This document shows positions 15,575 through 17,434 of a stretch of 17,434 nucleotides of DNA, piece after piece; the first letter of the stretch is position 1, and each line of letters starts with the position of its first letter. Source of the DNA: Vicinamibacteria bacterium. GTDB lineage: Bacteria > Acidobacteriota > Vicinamibacteria > Vicinamibacterales > UBA2999. Made by a program: the position numbers and the translations under genes. Location of the stretch: assembly GCA_025938035.1 (NCBI GenBank), contig JAICQE010000088.1:1-17434 (forward strand), in the 5' to 3' direction. The notes beneath the pieces were generated by a model, which had not been told where the DNA came from, did no database searches, and worked only from the letters and a program-made list of their open reading frames with translations.

Positions 15575-16402
15575 TCACTGGAAGGTGTGGCTGGTTTCCA
15601 CGAAGTAGCTGATGAACACCAGGTTCAGCTGCACGACCACGAATCCGACGGCCGAAAGCCACGCCGCGCGCCGCCCCGTCCATCCCATCGCGCCGCGCGC
15701 CAGCACGGCGAACGAATACAACGCCCATGCGAGGAGGGCAAACAGCACCTTCGGGTCATACAGGCCGATGTCCTGCAGGTTGCTGTTGGCGGGCGCCAGC
15801 TTCTTCGCCTCGACCGTCCAGACGACGCCGACGATGAGACCGAGCGTGAGGAACGCCCACCCCGTTACGGTTGCCCGTGAGTTCATGCGATCGAGGATCT
15901 GCAGCGACGGCAGGCGTGTGTAGAAGTATCCGAGGTGCTTCTTCTTGATCTCCTTGAACTGCAGCACGTAGGTCAGGCCGAGCACGCCGGCCAGTCCGAA
16001 GCTGGCATAGGCGAACAGCAGCGACGAGACGTGCACCCAGAACCACGGGCTGTCGAGCACCGGATCGCGGTTTTCGATACCGGGAGACAGCACCGGGATC
16101 ACCTGCAATCCGACGATGATCGGCAGGATGAAGACGCCCATCGCGCGCTCGTCGGTCGTGAGCTCCAGATACAGATACGACAGCGTCAGCAGCCATACGA
16201 ACGTCGACACCGCGCGCGACGGATTCGCGAACGGCACATGGCGGACCTCCATCGTCTGCATGCCGATGACGAAGGTGTGGGACAGGACGCCAAGCAGGAG
16301 CAGCGTGGTGGCCGTTCGACCGACGGCCGCGTCGCGCCGCGCGAAATGGATCGCGTAGGCGATCCCGGCGGCGGCGTAGAGGATGAGCGGGATGAGATTC
16401 AA
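15575..16402 (-). CDS. CcsA/HemX-family membrane protein (cytochrome c assembly-like)
   Basis: A 275-residue integral membrane protein with about eight hydrophobic segments. It fits the cytochrome c assembly (CcsA/CcmC/HemX) family. The segment LYDPKVLFALLAWALYSFAV (215-234) aligns with the haem-binding WWD region of CcsA, normally rich in Trp followed by DPKE..AL..W..Y. Here the flanking tryptophans and the downstream His are missing. H42 (LSHTF) and H124 (WVHVSS) remain as possible haem ligands. The position directly ahead of hemA is that of HemX, which in Bacillus subtilis affects HemA levels, so HemX is the likelier identity than a haem-lyase subunit. No CcsB/ResB partner is in the window. 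The start is read as TTG at 16402, overlapping the upstream TGA as TTGA. Confidence 0.82.
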   Translation of the reverse strand: MNLIPLILYAAAGIAYAIHFARRDAAVGRTATTLLLLGVLSHTFVIGMQTMEVRHVPFANPSRAVSTFVWLLTLSYLYLELTTDERAMGVFILPIIVGLQVIPVLSPGIENRDPVLDSPWFWVHVSSLLFAYASFGLAGVLGLTYVLQFKEIKKKHLGYFYTRLPSLQILDRMNSRATVTGWAFLTLGLIVGVVWTVEAKKLAPANSNLQDIGLYDPKVLFALLAWALYSFAVLARGAMGWTGRRAAWLSAVGFVVVQLNLVFISYFVETSHTFQ

Positions 16403-17346
16403 CGCCCGGTCGGGGCGTAGTAGCCCCGCTTGGTGCGGGCGGCGGCGTTCGGGCGCGACACGCGCACGTCGATGCGGCGCCAGGCGCCGTCACGCCGCGG
16501 ATTCTTGGACGCGTAACCAATCGTGTACTGGCTCGCGAGCTCGTCGGCGATCTGCGCGTAGACGCTGTCCAGATCGTCAATCCTGCCCGGGAAGAACGAT
16601 CGGCCGCCCGTTTCCAGCGCCAGCGTCCTCATCACGTACTCAGCCTCACGAAACCCCTTGCTCTGCACGTCGGGACCTCGAAGGGCGATCGCGTAAATGG
16701 AGGTCTCCGAGCGCTTGGCCAGATCGAGCACCTCGTCGAACGAGATGAGGCTCGAGGTGTCCTCGCCATCGGAGAACACGACCAGCGCCTGGCGGCGGAT
16801 GTCCTGTTCGGTCACTGCGCGGACTTTCCGCAGCTCTTTCAGCGCGATGTAGATGGCGTTGTGGAGCGACGTCGAGCCGCCGGCGGCAGTTCGATCGATC
16901 GCGGTGAGGAGATCCGGCTGGTTGCCGGTGAACATCTGGCGCACGTCGACCCGGCTGTCGAAATCGATCACCTGCGCGATGTCGTTCGGCTTCAGGCGGC
17001 GGACGAAGTTGCCGGCCGCGGCCTGGAGTGTCGGCAGCTTGTCCTCCATGCTCGCGCTGCTGTCGAGCAGCAGCGACAATGCAATCGGCTGTTGTCTCCG
17101 CGAGAAGAACGCGGCCTCCTGCCTGATGCCGTCCTCGAAGATCTGGAAGTCCGGTTCCTCCAGATCGGTGACGTAGCGGCTGCCTTCGGTCACCGTCACG
17201 GCGAGCGAGACGATATCGATGGCGGCGCGGAAGGCCGGCCCCGACGGCTGCTGCGGCTTCTCCTGCTCACCGGCGACCACGGTGCCACAGACGATCACGG
17301 TGCCACAGACGATCACGGCAAGCGCTGCCAACAGACGGCCGATCAT
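16399..17346 (-). CDS. Exported VWA-domain protein
   Basis: A 315-residue protein counted from the ATG at 17346, chosen because a GGAG lies 7 nt upstream, because it opens a signal peptide, and because it overlaps the preceding gene as ATGA. Residues 1-25 are hydrophobic. A short N-terminal beta segment (VSLAVTVTEGSRYVTDLEEP) precedes a von Willebrand factor A domain with an intact MIDAS: DSSAS at 95-99, T159 in GGSTS, and SDGED at 192-196. After the domain, LASQYTIGYASKNPRRDGAWRRIDV and RTKRGYYA match the C-terminal region of the VWA-related proteins expanded in Acidobacteriota. The role is probably metal-dependent protein binding in the periplasm or at the cell surface; partners are unknown. 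It is odd to find it first, or nearly so, in a haem operon. The signal peptide contains an 18-bp tandem duplication. Confidence 0.88.
   Translation of the reverse strand: MIGRLLAALAVIVCGTVIVCGTVVAGEQEKPQQPSGPAFRAAIDIVSLAVTVTEGSRYVTDLEEPDFQIFEDGIRQEAAFFSRRQQPIALSLLLDSSASMEDKLPTLQAAAGNFVRRLKPNDIAQVIDFDSRVDVRQMFTGNQPDLLTAIDRTAAGGSTSLHNAIYIALKELRKVRAVTEQDIRRQALVVFSDGEDTSSLISFDEVLDLAKRSETSIYAIALRGPDVQSKGFREAEYVMRTLALETGGRSFFPGRIDDLDSVYAQIADELASQYTIGYASKNPRRDGAWRRIDVRVSRPNAAARTKRGYYAPTGR
17281..17316. repeat. 18-bp perfect tandem duplication in the VWA signal peptide
   Basis: GGTGCCACAGACGATCAC is present twice back to back (17281-17298 and 17299-17316). On the coding strand each unit adds six residues, giving VIVCGTVIVCGT in the hydrophobic core. 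The in-frame length suggests recent replication slippage that is tolerated in the signal peptide. The cysteines do not form a clear lipobox, because the preceding residue is Val rather than Gly, Ala or Ser. Confidence 0.85.
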
Positions 17347-17434
17347 TTCGCGGCTCCAGGCTGACGGCGTGCCGGTGTGCCACGCACGGTCAGGCCAGGA
17401 CGGCCCGACGTCACTTCGACGTCCCATTCGTACA
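17343..17434 (-). CDS. C-terminal end of an upstream gene (partial, possibly VWA-related)
   Basis: An open frame enters from the right edge and ends in TGA at 17345-17343, overlapping the ATG of the VWA gene as ATGA. The 29 visible residues read YEWDVEVTSGRPGLTVRGTP followed by ARRQPGAAK. The D-V-E-V...R-P-G-L-T-V-R pattern resembles the closing strand of acidobacterial VWA-related proteins, so a second VWA gene is possible. Nothing more can be said without the rest of the gene. Its overlap with the next start supports both the reading frame and the operon. Confidence 0.6.
   Translation of the reverse strand, partial: YEWDVEVTSGRPGLTVRGTPARRQPGAAK

Noticed and set aside
17290..17320. Lipoprotein signal in the VWA protein
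   Set aside because: The cysteines in VIVCGT are preceded by Val, not Gly, Ala or Ser, and lie inside the hydrophobic core rather than at its end.

Overview
The window is a GC-rich, gene-dense bacterial chromosome segment. It has 15 complete protein genes and two genes cut by the window edges. I see no tRNA, rRNA, CRISPR array, transposase or phage gene. The outer-membrane TolC-type channel, the LPS-core-type glycosyltransferase, RseP, the VWA-domain exported proteins, the glycine-zipper exported protein and the fused uroporphyrinogen methyltransferase/synthase together suggest a diderm of the Acidobacteriota, perhaps class Vicinamibacteria. That placement is inferred from gene style, not from a marker phylogeny.

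Layout. (1) Bases 1-2792, minus strand: a TolC-like channel, a family 2 glycosyltransferase and the N-terminus of a family 4 glycosyltransferase form a cell-envelope gene string. (2) Bases 2793-2926: a divergent intergenic region with a hairpin, a degenerate repeat and a candidate -10 box. (3) Bases 2927-8338, plus strand: pyrE-truA-uppS-cdsA-dxr-rseP, a compact operon with overlapping or near-touching genes and mostly GTG starts. It covers pyrimidine synthesis, tRNA modification, undecaprenyl and phospholipid precursors, isoprenoid entry and site-2 proteolysis. An exported glycine-zipper protein follows at 8417-9313. (4) Bases 9330-17434, minus strand: a haem operon, transcribed from the right edge, in the order [partial gene]-VWA protein-hemX-like-hemA-hemC-cobA/hemD fusion-hemB-hemL. 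Together these encode the C5 route from glutamyl-tRNA to uroporphyrinogen III. Most junctions are 1-10 nt gaps or stop/start overlaps, which suggests translational coupling.

The least ordinary feature is a set of AT-richer degenerate repeat elements. Three are imperfect hairpins in gaps between consecutive minus-strand genes (about 251-343, 1101-1182 and 10622-10693). A fourth, one-armed element lies in the tolC/pyrE divergent region (about 2867-2900). They fall into three unrelated sequence families but share one design: short degenerate words repeated in tandem, filling the gap between a stop and the next start. One of them supplies both the C-terminal tail of one glycosyltransferase and an apparent Shine-Dalgarno for the next gene.
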